In this document: positions 36,230 through 46,877 of the stretch, one piece after another
How the letters are laid out: the number at the start of each line of letters is the position of its first letter
How positions within the stretch are numbered: position 1 is the stretch's first letter
NCBI GenBank assembly: GCA_904066235.2
Contig: CAJFCV020000005.1
Location: 11,403,501-11,467,500, forward strand
DNA length: 64,000 nucleotides
Source of the DNA: Bursaphelenchus xylophilus
Taxonomy: Eukaryota; Nematoda; Chromadorea; Rhabditida; Aphelenchoididae
Direction of reading: 5' to 3'
Notes under the pieces: generated by a model
The model's input: only the letters and a program-made list of their open reading frames with translations
Told to the model about the DNA's origin: nothing
Database searches by the model: none
Program-made: the position numbers and the translations under genes

Positions 36230-36675
36230 GTGGGGTACCCAAGTGGAAAATTTCTATTTTGATGAAATTTGGAGCGAATTTAAAAGAATTTTTTGGGATA
36301 CTTCTAGAATTTTTAGCACGCGCTCTGCGAAAATTCCGGAGATTTTTTGGTCGAAAAATGAAAAAAAAAAAAATTTTTTTTTGAAATTTTGAACTTGAGA
36401 CTGTCTGTGTTTATTGCTAATAATTAGTAAAAATTTTTCGACAAAAAATCGATTTTTTCCGAGAAAAATTCGCCCAGATATAACCAAAAAACGAATTTTT
36501 TTGTCTGACCGACTCTCCTCATTTCCCATGCTCTCTCGAAAAAAGCTCGCTAAATTTCTCAGCTGCGCGTGAAAATCGTAAACTAAAATTAACATAGGTT
36601 ACTATGTAGTCGATGGACAGCATTTTTGCCAAGTTTCAAGAAAATCGAAAATTCAACCCTTGGGTACCCTCTAAA
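36230..36675. mobile_element. Diverged family C palindrome
   Basis: Ends CAGTGGGGTACCCAAGTGG and CAACCCTTGGGTACCCT, with the same internal order (TTTAGCACGCGCTCTGCG...ACCGACTCTCC) as family C but low identity. Confidence 0.6.
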
Positions 36676-37015
36676 ATATATCTACGAATATAACTCTGTA
36701 AAACTACGAAAATTATCCGTTATGTTGGGTGAAGATCATGTTAGAGCTCTCTGATGGGCGAATTGTTCAATTTCGATAGCAGAATTGTAGGCATTGATCC
36801 AGCATGCAGCAATGTTCTTTCAGTTCCGAGATTTTGCAACCCTCCTTCTCGCAGCACTTCTCCGACAGCTTGTGGAAGGTCTGCTTTGTGTATTTGTCTG
36901 GAAAAAGGAAGCTTTAGGATTTTGAAGGAAGCAAAAGATTTTTTTTTTGAATTTTTTCCGCGAATTTTTTCGAAAATCCCGGCTGAGATCAATTCTATTA
37001 TATTTTCGGGATGAC

Positions 37016-37600
37016 GCTTGTCCGCCCGGAAGGTCGCCGGAGTGATTTTTGAAGCTTGCACAGTGCAAAACAAGGAAATTGCACAGTGCAAAGTGAACTT
37101 TTGTTTTCGCACAGTGCATGTCGCCGAAATGATTTTTGGTCTTTCCACAAAAACAAACGTCAGGGTGCGAGCGACAGCCCAAAAAAGTCGATTGCACAGT
37201 GCAAAGTGAACTTTCGTTTTCGCACAGTGCATGTCGCCGAAGCCAATTTTGGCCGTTCCGCAAAAACAAACGTCAGGCCCAAAAAATTCGATTGCACGGT
37301 GCAAAAAGCAACCTTGCACAGTGCAAAATGAACTTTTGTTTTCGCACAGTGCATGTCGCTGGATTGGTTTTCGGCGTTTGCACTGAAAAATTAGGGTGCG
37401 AGCGACATCTCAAAAAATTGCACGGTGCAAAACAAAGAAATTGCACGGTGCAAAGTGAACTTTTGTTTTCGCACGGTGCACGTCGCCAAAATGATTTTTG
37501 GCCTTTGCACTGTGCGAAAAAAGGTCCAGGTGCGAGCGACAACCCAAAAAAGGTCGACTGCACGGTGCAAAAAGCAGGAAATTGCACAGTGCAAAATGAA
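37016..37600. repeat. Tandem array of family D/E core unit
   Basis: A unit of about 113-130 bases containing CAAAGTGAACTTTTGTTTTC and TCGCACAGTGCATGTCGCC is repeated about 4.5 times; unit starts near 37088, 37201, 37323, 37451 and 37581. The left border is a family D end (TGTCCGCCCGGAAGGTCGCC), so it looks like a D element amplified internally. Confidence 0.7.
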
Positions 37601-38440
37601 CCTTTATTGCGTCCTCTCTCGGCCGCAAAGATCGTTGGATATCTCAGCTGCCACTACAAAGCGCGTGCTAACATTTTCAGGAGATGATATGTGGACTATG
37701 TGTGCGCAAAACAAAAAACAATTTGAGCGTCGCACTTTGAACACTTCCATGTTTTACATGTCATAATATATATTTAAAAAATAATTTAGAAAAAGAAGAA
37801 ATACCCCCAAAGCCTTGTTTAAAAAAGGCGATAACATCTTGTTAGGTAGGCTTAAATTTCAACACGCGCCAAGACCTGTAATCCTAAAACGATCTCGCAT
37901 TTTGTTTTCTCGCAAGATCCGATATCGCCGGATTCCCGAAATCCCAAATTGCAACCCAATTCGACATCCCTACTACACGACGACTTGTGTAGTATGAAAG
38001 GTTAAAAATATAAAAAAAAATACGCGGAATTTTTAAATGCGCGATGCAAAAATTAAAATTTTAGCATTTTCACAAAGTGCCTGGACATTTTTTCGCTTTC
38101 GCACAGTGCATCTCGAATTTTTGTCGCTGTGAATTTTCGCCTTTGCGCACCGTGCATCCGGCCTGAAAGTGCGTTCGCACAGTGCATTTTCCTCTTTTCG
38201 CACGGTGCAAACTTGAAAAACTGGTTCGCGCTGTGCGAATGATTCGATAAAAATCGCAGCGACGCAGTCAGAAAAACGCTTACGTCGCGGCGATATTTTG
38301 GATGCACCGTGCAAAAACAAAAAGTGCACGGTGCAAATTGGAGCTTGCACGGTGCATTTTGCCTTATGATGTTTGGATGCACTGTGCGGTAAGATGGATT
38401 GGTCTGTCGGGAAAATAATGAGCACAATTTAGTCGCGGCG

Positions 38441-38678
38441 CACGTCAATCCAGCGCATTTCCTGAACCGTTTCGAAACTTCGTATCGTTTTCATTGGTTT
38501 TAAAAGAGGGACGAAATGTCGCGAAATTATCGGCACTTTTTCTCGTCCGAAATAATTGCTTTTTCTCGAAAAGGAAGAAGAAAGATAAGAAAATGCGTTT
38601 TATCGGATAGTGACATTTCGTTTTGACGAATCACCAAAAAGGGGCGGGAAATTTTTTCTTCTATTTTGGATTGACGTG
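38441..38678. mobile_element. Family T (subtype b) MITE, arm-specific
   Basis: 238 bp, ends CACGTCAATCCA and TGGATTGACGTG, perfect 5-bp duplication CGGCG (38436-38440, 38679-38683). The other arm of the inverted duplication has the empty site near 44400, so insertion or loss followed the duplication. Confidence 0.88.
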
Positions 38679-38891
38679 CGGCGATCATGTCGCCAATCTG
38701 AAGTGAAAAGCGATTTGATTTTGCCGCGACACAATTTATTTTCTCGGCGGCGACGCGATTTCCGTTGCGACAGAGTGCTCATTATTTTCCCGACAGACTG
38801 ATTCTAGGATTTCTATTGATTCATGATGGATAAAATTCTCTTTTTTGGCCTTCTACTAGCCCCATAATTAACAAATCCCAGCTGTTCTTAC

Positions 38892-39117
38892 CTTTCCATT
38901 CCGGCTGATCGAAGTAGAATTTGTAGCAGGGCGTCTTCTTTCCAGGCGCTGCACAAAACAGGTTCGCCATTTGTTTGAAGTCGTCGTCGCAGGCTTGTAG
39001 TCGCAAGCGATCCGGGAAGTCGCTGACGCTCTGTTTAGAAAGGTCGAAAGTCTCCGCCGACGTGGATAAATCCACGTTGCAAAGGGCGAACAGCACTAAT
39101 AATGGTGTTGAACGCAT
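38892..39117 (-). pseudogene. First exon of a secreted-protein gene, left-arm copy
   Basis: Opens MRSTPLLVLFALCNVDLST, a signal peptide, then a polar, Cys-containing part with ACDDDF, LFCAAPGKK and TPCYKFYF (three Cys). It ends at a strong donor (AAAG|GTAAGAACAG) at 38891. A TTTTTTAG acceptor 11 bases before the ATG would allow trans-splicing. No second exon is visible before the arm ends, so the gene is probably truncated; a distant exon cannot be excluded. The family is not recognised. Confidence 0.55.
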
Positions 39118-39329
39118 GGCGTGTTGGGCTAAAAAATGCAAAAGATTTTTAGTGTAAAATACGACCAAAATTGCTTCAATTTTCATTCGCGAAACTGTGG
39201 TCGAATTAGCGATTTATCGCCAGAATTTGCTCAGAAATAAGCTTAATGGGCGCTAGAAGTGTTGCATGAAAAAATTGTCTTTTAAATAGCCCATTACCGC
39301 AACGAAAGAAAAGAAAAAATCTTTTTTTT

Positions 39330-40233
39330 GTGCAAAAATGTCTGGACTTTATGGCGCGACTATTAGTAAACAATGTTTCCAAGATAGACTGGACGCAACC
39401 GGGAACAAAAAAGATCGAATCCGTCGCAAAATTGATTGACGAAGAAGTGACGATGAAGACGAAAAACGGTACAAACAAGGTCACTGTTAACGAAAAACTT
39501 CAACTTTTGATCAATAAAAATCAAGAGAGTCGGAAAATTGAACAGCGGAAATTTCAACTCATAACTGAAGCTTCGGCGAGGTAATGCGTAAAAATGAAAA
39601 AAAACATTGCAAAGAAAGTTCGCGCAAGCCTCAGAATTCAATGAAAATTGGCGCAAGTTTATAATAGAATAATTTTTTTCAAGAGATATGCGAGATTTCT
39701 AGCTTACGCTTTGCAGAAAAAAACCGAGATTTTTAGTCAAATTTTTTGGCTAAATTTGGCATATTTTTTGCAAATTCTATTCATGAAAAGTTTCATATCT
39801 ATTTCTACCGTAGAATAGATCTTTTCCACAAAAAATCGGTTTTTTCCGCGCGAAACTGGCAAAAATATAGCCAAAAACATTCCTCTTGCCGCTCTCTGTA
39901 TTTTTCGTACTCTCTCGGCCACAAAGATTGTTGAATATCTCGGCGGCGCGTGCGTAGCGCGAGCTAAAACTTTCGGGAATTGATATGTGGCCTATGCATG
40001 GCGTTTCTGCAAAATGTAAAGCAAATCCAAGCGTCGTATTACTTAGGGGAGGCGGTGCTCAGTTCATCTATTACCCTGGTTCGTTTCAATTAAGCCATGA
40101 CAAAACTTGGCTAAAAGGCGAGTTCAATGGAACAAAAGATCAATGCATAACATACGTTTACAGTACAAACTCCTCTCGGAGAATTTACATTGTTAAAAAG
40201 TACAAACAAGGCAAACAAATGGCAGTTCTCTGA
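39330..40233 (+). CDS. Possible two-exon gene whose intron is a family C element
   Basis: Exon A ends at 39580 at GAG|GTAATG; exon B runs 40047-40233 after TTACTTAG. The joined frame is open (SAR|GGGAQFIYYPG) and ends with QGKQMAVL. Exon A (from about 39366) encodes a Lys-rich segment with NNVSKIDWTQPG and VTVNEKLQLLINK; exon B has GSFQLSHDKTWLKGEF and YSTNSSRRIYIV. Between them lies a diverged family C palindrome (about 39640-40045), so almost the whole intron is transposon. The start is uncertain: the first ATG, at 39330, lies in a family F end. No domain recognised; it may be a gene fragment. Confidence 0.4.
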
Positions 40234-40289
40234 GGATTCTCTGAAGACCACAGGCCATAAGTTTGAACAAATATGTTGATAAGTAAAAT

Positions 40290-40965
40290 GTATTTTCATA
40301 AAGTGCGTGCACATTTTGTTCGTTGCATTTGGAATTTTTCCTACGCTTGTCGCGTAGGAAAAATTCCAAACAAAATGCACTGTGCGTTAGTATTTAAAAA
40401 AATACTAACGCACAGTGCATTTTTCCCTTTTCGCACAGTGCAAAAATGAAAAAACAGCCGCTGCACCGTGCAAAAGTACCATGCACAAAAGCTCCCACTT
40501 TGCACGGTGCCTTTCGCTTTTTTGGATTTGCACCGTGCATTTGAAATATCGCCGCGAAATAAACTTTTTTCAAATGCGCCACACGTCAAACCGGGATGAG
40601 CTAAAACGGTCCGGTGAATGGATTGGCAATTCGCCAAAAAAGACGCGAAAAAACTTTTTGTCGGAGAAGAAATGGGGAATTTTTAGGGCGAGAGAATACG
40701 TTTTTGCGTGTCTTTTTTCTCTCTTTCTCTGCGAAATCAAGGCGAAGTGCAAAAACCGATTGCGAAGAGTCTATTCCGCTCACCGGACTCCTCAGTTTGA
40801 CGTGCGCCATCGCGGTTTTGTGTCGCGCGAGAAAAGTGGCAAGCTCGCGCGAAAGTGCATGTCGCTAGCGCAAAAACGGGGAGTTGCCGCGACGGGTCCA
40901 AAAGAAAAACAAAAATGCACTGTAAAAATTTCTCAGGACTTTATGTCGCGACTATAGCCTTACGA
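40290..40965. mobile_element. Family E element, then family F remnant
   Basis: 40290-40575 has the family E layout (TATTTTCATAAAGTGCGTGC, GCACNGTGC palindromes). 40810-40965 ends with the family F terminus GACTTTATGTCGCGACTA. A family T element separates them. Confidence 0.6.
40582..40804. mobile_element. Family T (Transib-like) MITE
   Basis: 223 bp, ends CACGTCAAACCGGG and CTCAGTTTGACGTG, perfect 5-bp duplication CGCCA (40577-40581, 40805-40809). Confidence 0.85.
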
Positions 40966-41112
40966 AAAAAAATGAAAAATAAAATTTTCCCAAGGGCAAT
41001 CCGAATTGATACGAAAAAACAATCTTCTACTACTAGCCGTCCCTCTTCATCTTCCGTGTTCTCTCGGTAAGAGGTCGCCGAATCTTCGCACTGTGTGTGG
41101 TCGCATTTTGCG

Positions 41113-41263
41113 GTCTGTCGGGAAAAAATGAGCCCTCTGTCGCTGCGCCGATCGCGTCGCTCAAGTGAAAAAATTGGTTTTGCCGCAACACAATTTTTTT
41201 TCCCGGCGGCGATGCGATTTTCGATGCGACAAAGTGCTCATTATTTTCCCGACAGACTGATGG
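41113..41263. mobile_element. Family B MITE
   Basis: Ends GGTCTGTCGGGAAAAAATGA and TTATTTTCCCGACAGACTGA, usual AATT/GTGTCGCGGC-type core. Right flank TGATGG. Confidence 0.7.
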
Positions 41264-41686
41264 ACATGTCATACGTGTGTGAAAAATCGTGCAAAAATTT
41301 GAGGAAGCTATATCGAACGCTCCAGCGAGAAAAAGTGGATTCCTCGCGCTTTCTCCCCCGATCTTCGATGATATTGCTGGAAAGGCACAAGTCCGACCTC
41401 TGGCTTGTCGAAATACCCCTCTAGACACATGTAACTCAAGAAAACTGGGATAGCATATCGTCACCTTCACTCATTTTCCCCCCACTTAAATACCGCGCGC
41501 TGATGCTTGTGGGGCGTGCGAGGGAAGACGGATCAACGACGTCTTTCACACCTCCTCTCCGCCCCTTAGGCATTTTTCAACCGGAGAGAATGGAATCAGA
41601 TTAGAAGGAGGGAAAGACTTCCTTTTTCTGGCCTCGCGCTTCGCAGCTTACGCCCTGGTTTCCCTGCAGACTGCGAATAAAAATAG
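41264..41686. other. No gene recognised
   Basis: A GC-richer stretch with a short plus-strand frame ending at 41424 (EIPL) and without a known domain. Confidence 0.35.
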
Positions 41687-42166
41687 GAAACAGACTAAGC
41701 GCTAAACTAAGCCTAAAGCTAAGCCTAAACTAACAGGGGAAGTACTCCAAGTGCGACGCTGAGATTTTGATGAAACTTGGCACAAATTTAGAGTAATTTT
41801 TTCTAAGATATATACGAAAATCCTAGCTGGCGCTTTGCAGAAACGACGGAGATTTTTAGATCGAAAGTCGGCCAAAATTTAGGACTTTTTGCCGAATTTT
41901 GTATTTCTACCTTAAAGCTGCCAAAGTTATGGCCAAAAGGCGTCTCTCTCTCTGACCGCTCTCCACGTTTAGCGTGTTCTCTCGGCGGCAGAAATCGTTC
42001 GATATCTTGGCGGCGCCCGCAAAGCGCGAGCTAAAACTTTCAGGAATTGATATTTAGTCCATACCCGACGTGTGTGCAAAATTTCAAGAAAATCTGAGCG
42101 TCGCACTTGGAGTATTTCCCCTCTAAGCCTAACCTGCCTTAGCCTGAGGCTAAGCCTAAGCCTGAA
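41687..42166. repeat. Telomere-like CTAAGCCTAA tract split by family C
   Basis: Degenerate CTAAGC/GCCTAA units lie at 41690-41733 and 42122-42166. They flank a family C palindrome (41734-42121). GCCTAA is the complement of the nematode telomere unit TTAGGC. The units are imperfect. Confidence 0.5.
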
Positions 42167-42256
42167 ATTCCTTGCAACCAGAATCGTTCGGGCGCAAGCC
42201 GCAAAACTATCTTTTCGCTGGGGCCAGACAAAGGAAGTTGTACCAGAAGGAGTAGT

Positions 42257-42475
42257 GGCCCGGTTGGCCAGAGATTGCAGTTGTTGGTTTAACGAATGAA
42301 CAACAGCAAGAAGATTTGGTAGTCGAGAGTCGAGAGGATAACGGCACAGAGTAGTTGACCGGTCAAGACGGAGAGTTTATTTTCTCAAAAGACGAGAAAA
42401 AGAATGAGACAAGTTGTGTATTCTTGTGGCTTTTACAGCCGAATCCATTATGCAAATTCGGCACTATTGCCAACA
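42257..42475 (-). mobile_element. Solo-LTR-like repeat
   Basis: On the minus strand it starts TGTTGGCAATAG, then has AATTTGCATAA, a TGTAAAAG box, AATAAACTCTCC and a GACCGGTC palindrome. The same order occurs at 48581-48755. The TG start, poly(A) signal and size suggest an LTR, but no coding part is present. Confidence 0.45.
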
Positions 42476-43184
42476 ACAGTTGAGTAGAAATACGTTGACC
42501 TCGATTGTATCAGAGGGGACAGTCGTCGGGACATACCTGTCCTCCTCTGTTGTTAATCTTGTATTTACTGCTACTATTTTTCGGATATTTGGGCTTGGAT
42601 AAATATTTATTGTTATCTCGCGGCCTTATTCGGAATTTATCGGAGTTTTTCCGTGTTCACTTTGACCGAGAAGCGAACGCTTTGTTCCTGATGTCGACCT
42701 GCTTTTTCCACCTGCGCTAGTCATTTTCCCGAACCCTGGAGGACGTTCAGACCATTCCCTCGTTAGCTGCAAATATAAACAAATAATCTCGCTGGATTCG
42801 GAGAAGACAGGGGCTGCGATTTTTTTTGAGATCCCCATCAAGGAGGTCGACGAAAAACCTCGAGATTTGTCGAATTTTTGAGGATTGCAATTGTTTTCCA
42901 CGTCATACCCACGCAAGTGGAATTCTGGACGGCGTATTCGACAAGCTGAACTGCGCAGGAGGCGTAAGCCCTCGGTTTTCAATTAATTTTTGGTTATCTG
43001 GATGCTGATCGCGCGCAGGAGTGAAGGTTATTTTATACGAAAGATTATCTGCGCAGGTTGAAGTACATCTCGAGTTCGACGCTTCTGATTAACCTTATTT
43101 CCCTCTCTCCACGTAGCACCGGGATTGCTAAGCGGAGACTTCTCGAATTTTAAATGCCCTTGTAGTGGCAGCCGAGATATTAGC
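42476..43184. other. No gene recognised
   Basis: Mixed unique sequence. Short frames only; no repeat family matched with confidence. Confidence 0.35.
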
Positions 43185-43275
43185 ATTTTCACAAAGTGCT
43201 GGGACATTTTGTCGCGGTCCGCACCGTGCATAAAAATTCGCAAGGTCTTGCACCGTGCACTCACCTTTTTTGGTC
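43185..43275. mobile_element. Family E fragment
   Basis: Left end TTAGCATTTTCACAAAGTGC and three GCACCGTGC palindromes. The right half is missing. Confidence 0.6.
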
Positions 43276-43551
43276 GTGCACTACTGCACGGCAACCCGAA
43301 ATCGAAGAAAAATGTCTCCCGCCCACTTTTGAGTTTCGTTCAAACGAAGTGTCAAAATTGACAAAAGAAATAAAATAATTCCGAGAAAAATATTTTTCGG
43401 TCGGAAAACCACACGAAAAATTCTTTGATGACGTTTCGTTTGATTTCAACCGATACAAAATGGGCTAAAATCTATATGATATTTTCTCAAATTGGCGACA
43501 AAAAATCAAGATGCACTGTGCGAAAGCGGAAACATGTCGTTGAAAATACTA

Positions 43552-43708
43552 TCAGTCTGTCGGAAAAATAACGGCGGATCGTCGCGCCTCGGAATCGCCC
43601 ATCATTGCTCTGCGACTGAAAGCCGCGGCTGGGGATTTCGTGCGCGATAGCGGCGAGGCGAGACATTCTGCTGCGACAATCCGCCATTATTTTCCCGACA
43701 GACTGATA
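43552..43708. mobile_element. Family B MITE, GCGGATCGTCGC-core subtype
   Basis: Perfect TA-flanked ends (TATCAGTCTGTCGG and inverse). Core as at 35360. Confidence 0.8.
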
Positions 43709-43715
43709 ATATGTA

Positions 43716-43877
43716 CTAGTCGCGCCATAAAGTCCTGACACATTTTGACGCGGGTGTCGCGCGAGATGATTGGCGAGCTCGCGCGAAAAATGCATGTCGC
43801 TAGTGCAAAAACGGCGGGTCCGAAAGAAAAATAAAAATGCACTGTGCAAATTTCTCAGGACTTTATGTCGCGACTAG
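43716..43877. mobile_element. Family F MITE
   Basis: TA-flanked (43714-43715, 43878-43879), ends CTAGTCGCGCCATAAAGTCC and GGACTTTATGTCGCGACTAG. The core has GCTCGCGCGAAAAATGC. Confidence 0.75.
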
Positions 43878-43973
43878 TATTCAGCGATCTTTGCGGCCGA
43901 AAGAGATGAAAATTGAAGCAATTTTGGCCGTATTTTACACCAAAAATCCTTGTATTTTTTAGCCCAACACGTC

Positions 43974-44199
43974 ATGCGTTCAACCCCATTATTAGTGCAG
44001 TTTGCCCTTTGCAACATTGATAAAACCACGTCGGCGGAGACTTTTGACCTTTCCAAACAGAGCGTCAGCGTCTTCCCGGATCGCTTGAGACTACAAGCCT
44101 GTGACGACGACTTCAAACAAATGGCGAACCTGTTTTGTGCAGCGCCTGGCAAGAAGACGCCCTGCTACAAATTCTACTTCGATCAGCCGGAATGGAAAG
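43974..44199 (+). pseudogene. First exon of a secreted-protein gene, right-arm copy
   Basis: Same 226-base exon as 38892-39117: signal peptide MRSTPLLVQFALCNID, then SKQSVSVFPDRLRLQ and the three-Cys region, ending at AAAG|GTAAGAACAG. The acceptor TTTTTTAG ends at 43962. A few amino-acid differences from the other copy (V/L, D/V) and no stops suggest recent duplication. Downstream exons were not found in the 1.2 kb left in this arm or immediately beyond. Confidence 0.55.
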
Positions 44200-44287
44200 G
44201 TAAGAACAGCTGGGATTTATTAATTATGGGGCTAGTAGAAGGCCAAAAAAAGAGAATTTTATCCATAATTAATCAATAGAAATTCTA

Positions 44288-44450
44288 GAATCAGTCCGTC
44301 GGCAAAATAATGAACACTCTGGCAAAACGAAAATCGCATTGCTGCCGAGAAAATGACATATGTCGCGGGGAAAGCAAATTGCTTTTCACTTCAGATTGGC
44401 GACACGATTGCCCCGACGAAATTGTGCTCATTATTTTCCCGACAGACCAA
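44288..44450. mobile_element. Family B MITE in right arm, empty family T site
   Basis: Ends CAGTCCGTCGGCAAAATAAT and TTATTTTCCCGACAGACC. The position matching the left-arm family T insertion reads GTGTCGCC/GGCGACACGATTGCC without it. Confidence 0.75.
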
Positions 44451-44454
44451 CGCA

Positions 44455-44805
44455 TGTTATCGCACCGTGCGCCCAAACATCATAAGGCAAAATGCACCGT
44501 GCAAGCTCCAATTTGCACCGTGCACTTTTCGTTTTTGCACGGTGCATCCAAAATATCGCCGCGACGTAAGCGTTTTTCTGACTACGTCGCTGCGATTTTT
44601 GTCGAATAATTCGCACAGTGCGAACCGCTTTTTCAAGTTTGCACCGTGCGAAAAGAGAAAAATGCACTGTGCGAACGCACTTTTAGGCCGGATGCACGGT
44701 GCGCAATGGCAAAAATTCACGGCGACAAAAATTCAAGATGCACGGTCCGAAAACGAAAAAATGTCCAGGCACTTTGTGAAAATGCAAAAATTTTCGTTTT
44801 TGCAT
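44455..44805. mobile_element. Family E element in right arm
   Basis: Counterpart of 38056-38395. About twelve GCACNGTGC palindromes; outer end AAAGTGCCTGGACATTTTTT inverted at 44755-44780. Confidence 0.7.
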
Positions 44806-45386
44806 CGCGCATTTAAAAATTCCGCTCAATTTTTTATATTTTTAATCTCTCATACTACACAAGTTGTCGTGTCGTAGGGATGTCGAATTGGGTTGAAATT
44901 TGGGATTTCGGGAATTCGGCGATATCGGACCTTGCGCGAAAACAAAATGCGAGATCGTTTTAGGATTACAGGTCTTGGCGCGTGTTGAAATTTAAGCCTA
45001 CCTAACAAGATGTTATCGCCTTTTTTAAACAAGGCTTTGGGGGTATTTCAATTTCTCTTTTTTTATAAATTATTTTTTAAATATATATGTTATGACATGT
45101 AAAACATGGAAGTGTTCAAAGTGCGACGCTCAAATTTCTTTTCATTTTGCGCACACACCTTGCATAGTCCACATATCATCTCCTGAAAATGTTAGCACGC
45201 GCTTTGTAGTGACAGCCGAGATACCAACGATCTTTTCGGCCGAGAGAGGACGCAATAAAAGTTCACTTTGCACCGTGCAATTTTTTGCTTTTTTCACCGT
45301 GCAATCGACTTTTTTGGGGTTTTTTCGCTTGCACCTGGACTTTTTTTCGCACAGTGCAAAAACTAAAAATCATTTTTTATGTATAT

Positions 45387-45535
45387 CAGTATGTCGGGAA
45401 AATAATGAGCACAATTTCGCCACCCCAATCGCGTCGCTGAAGTGAAAAGCAACTTGACTTTGCCGCGACACAATTCATCTTCTCGGCGGCGATGAGATTT
45501 TCGATGCGACAAAATGCATTTCCCGACAAATTTCA
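45387..45535. mobile_element. Family B MITE, right end shortened
   Basis: Left end ATCAGTATGTCGGGAAAATA; right end reduced to GCATTTCCCGACAAA. Usual core. Confidence 0.6.
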
Positions 45536-45805
45536 CAGAATATATAGGCCATTACACAACATATACGTGTAATAAGAAACAAGTCACGGGATTCGGCAAA
45601 CAAAGAGCTCATAAAACCCGTGTGCAATTTGCAACCCTACGCCCGGTGACAACAAAAATTTGGCCCTTCAAGCGGTCACAAGATGTGGTATAACGCAAGT
45701 TGCTGATGCCAACATTCTAATCTTACTTCGCCAAGGCCTAAACTAGTTTTTTAATGTAATCATTACCATATATTATACTACAAACTGGAGGATTTTGGAA
45801 TAATA

Positions 45806-46222
45806 GAGGGATGTTTCACGTACAAAAAGGGCACTAACTCGAGTTAGCGGCATCACGCAAAAAGCGGAGAGAGCAGAGAAAAAGAGGAGTGGTAACTCGA
45901 GTGACCTGACTTTTTATCGACTTTGGCCGCACATTTTGGGCCATTTGCGTAGTTTCAAAGGAAAATTTACAAATTTATATGTGTATATTCTGTGTACCGC
46001 CAGCATTAATATTTTTTTTGGAAGGGCTTAAATTGGTCCACTGTATCAAAAGTTATGGCCTAAAATGTCCGGCCAAGTCCATAAAAAGTCGCCCGATTCG
46101 CCAATCAAAAAGAAGAGGGATCACTCAAGTTACCTTTCCTCTTTTTCTCTGCTCTCTCCTCTTTTTGTGTGATGCCGCTAACTTAAGTTAGTGCCCTTTT
46201 GTACGTGAAACATCCCCTAGGT
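45806..46222. mobile_element. Foldback with GGGATGTTTCACGTAC ends
   Basis: Left end TAGAGGGATGTTTCACGTAC, right end GTACGTGAAACATCCCCTA, TA at both borders. Arms include ACTCGAGTTAGCGGCATCAC and its inverse with AGTT/AACT changes. The middle is unique. Confidence 0.75.
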
Positions 46223-46559
46223 CTCAAACTATATACCATTGGATAAAGTTAGGAGCAGTCCGGGTTTCCTTTGCGAATTCAGATGGAGGTTTCTATAATA
46301 ATTGTAATAAATTATAACCGCTAGTACCGGGTACCAGAGAAGCTTGGTACCTGGTGACAAAGAGTCCTATAAATTTTGACACACTGTCGATTTAGATGAC
46401 AAATTGTACTATGCGGAAAACACTTCGAAGCCACCCAAACCGTGACTACATTCCACAACCACCACCGCTTTTCTAGAATGCTTCATCATGCAGAGCACGT
46501 ACTACAAAATATACTTTCCTTTCTGCTTTCAAGCTTTAGTTCGCACTTGTTACATCAAA
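46223..46559. other. No gene recognised
   Basis: Unique AT-rich sequence with a short GGTACC-centred dyad near 46325-46355. Confidence 0.35.
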
Positions 46560-46877
46560 ACGCTGTAAAACGTGCTTTAAAAAAGTACAAAACTTGTAAG
46601 AGATGAAGAAATACGAAAAAGGATGACAATTTTCGTATGCTTCAAACGCAAAGACTTTTGGTTCCTTTGGACGATTTTTGGACGATTCTTTTGTAAATTT
46701 TTTTGGTCCCACATTTTGCCTACTCTTTGCTTGCCTTTTGCAGAGAAGCCCGGGATTTTTCGGTTGAAAGTTGGGCAGAACATAACAATTTTTGGTGAAT
46801 TTGACCATGAAAAGTTTCATGCCTATTTCTACCGTAATGGGTAACGTTTCCACGAAAACACGGATATGGGTGAGTAC

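Larger units (their letters stand above)
37487..39186. repeat. Left arm of large inverted duplication
   Basis: Matches 43906-45378 in reverse. It contains the tail of the tandem array, a family C remnant, a family E element (38056-38395), a family B element and the first exon of a secreted-protein gene. Identity is high, with small indels. The arm is longer because it alone has the family T insertion at 38441-38678. Confidence 0.85.
43906..45378. repeat. Right arm of large inverted duplication
   Basis: Reverse counterpart of 37487-39186. Inner border at ATGAAAATTGAAGC, outer border in a family D/E core ending near AAAATCATTTTTT. It lacks the family T insertion. Confidence 0.85.

Noticed and set aside
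37136..37687. 183-codon plus-strand frame and matching minus frames
   Set aside because: Produced by the tandem family D/E array; the peptide simply repeats with the DNA unit.
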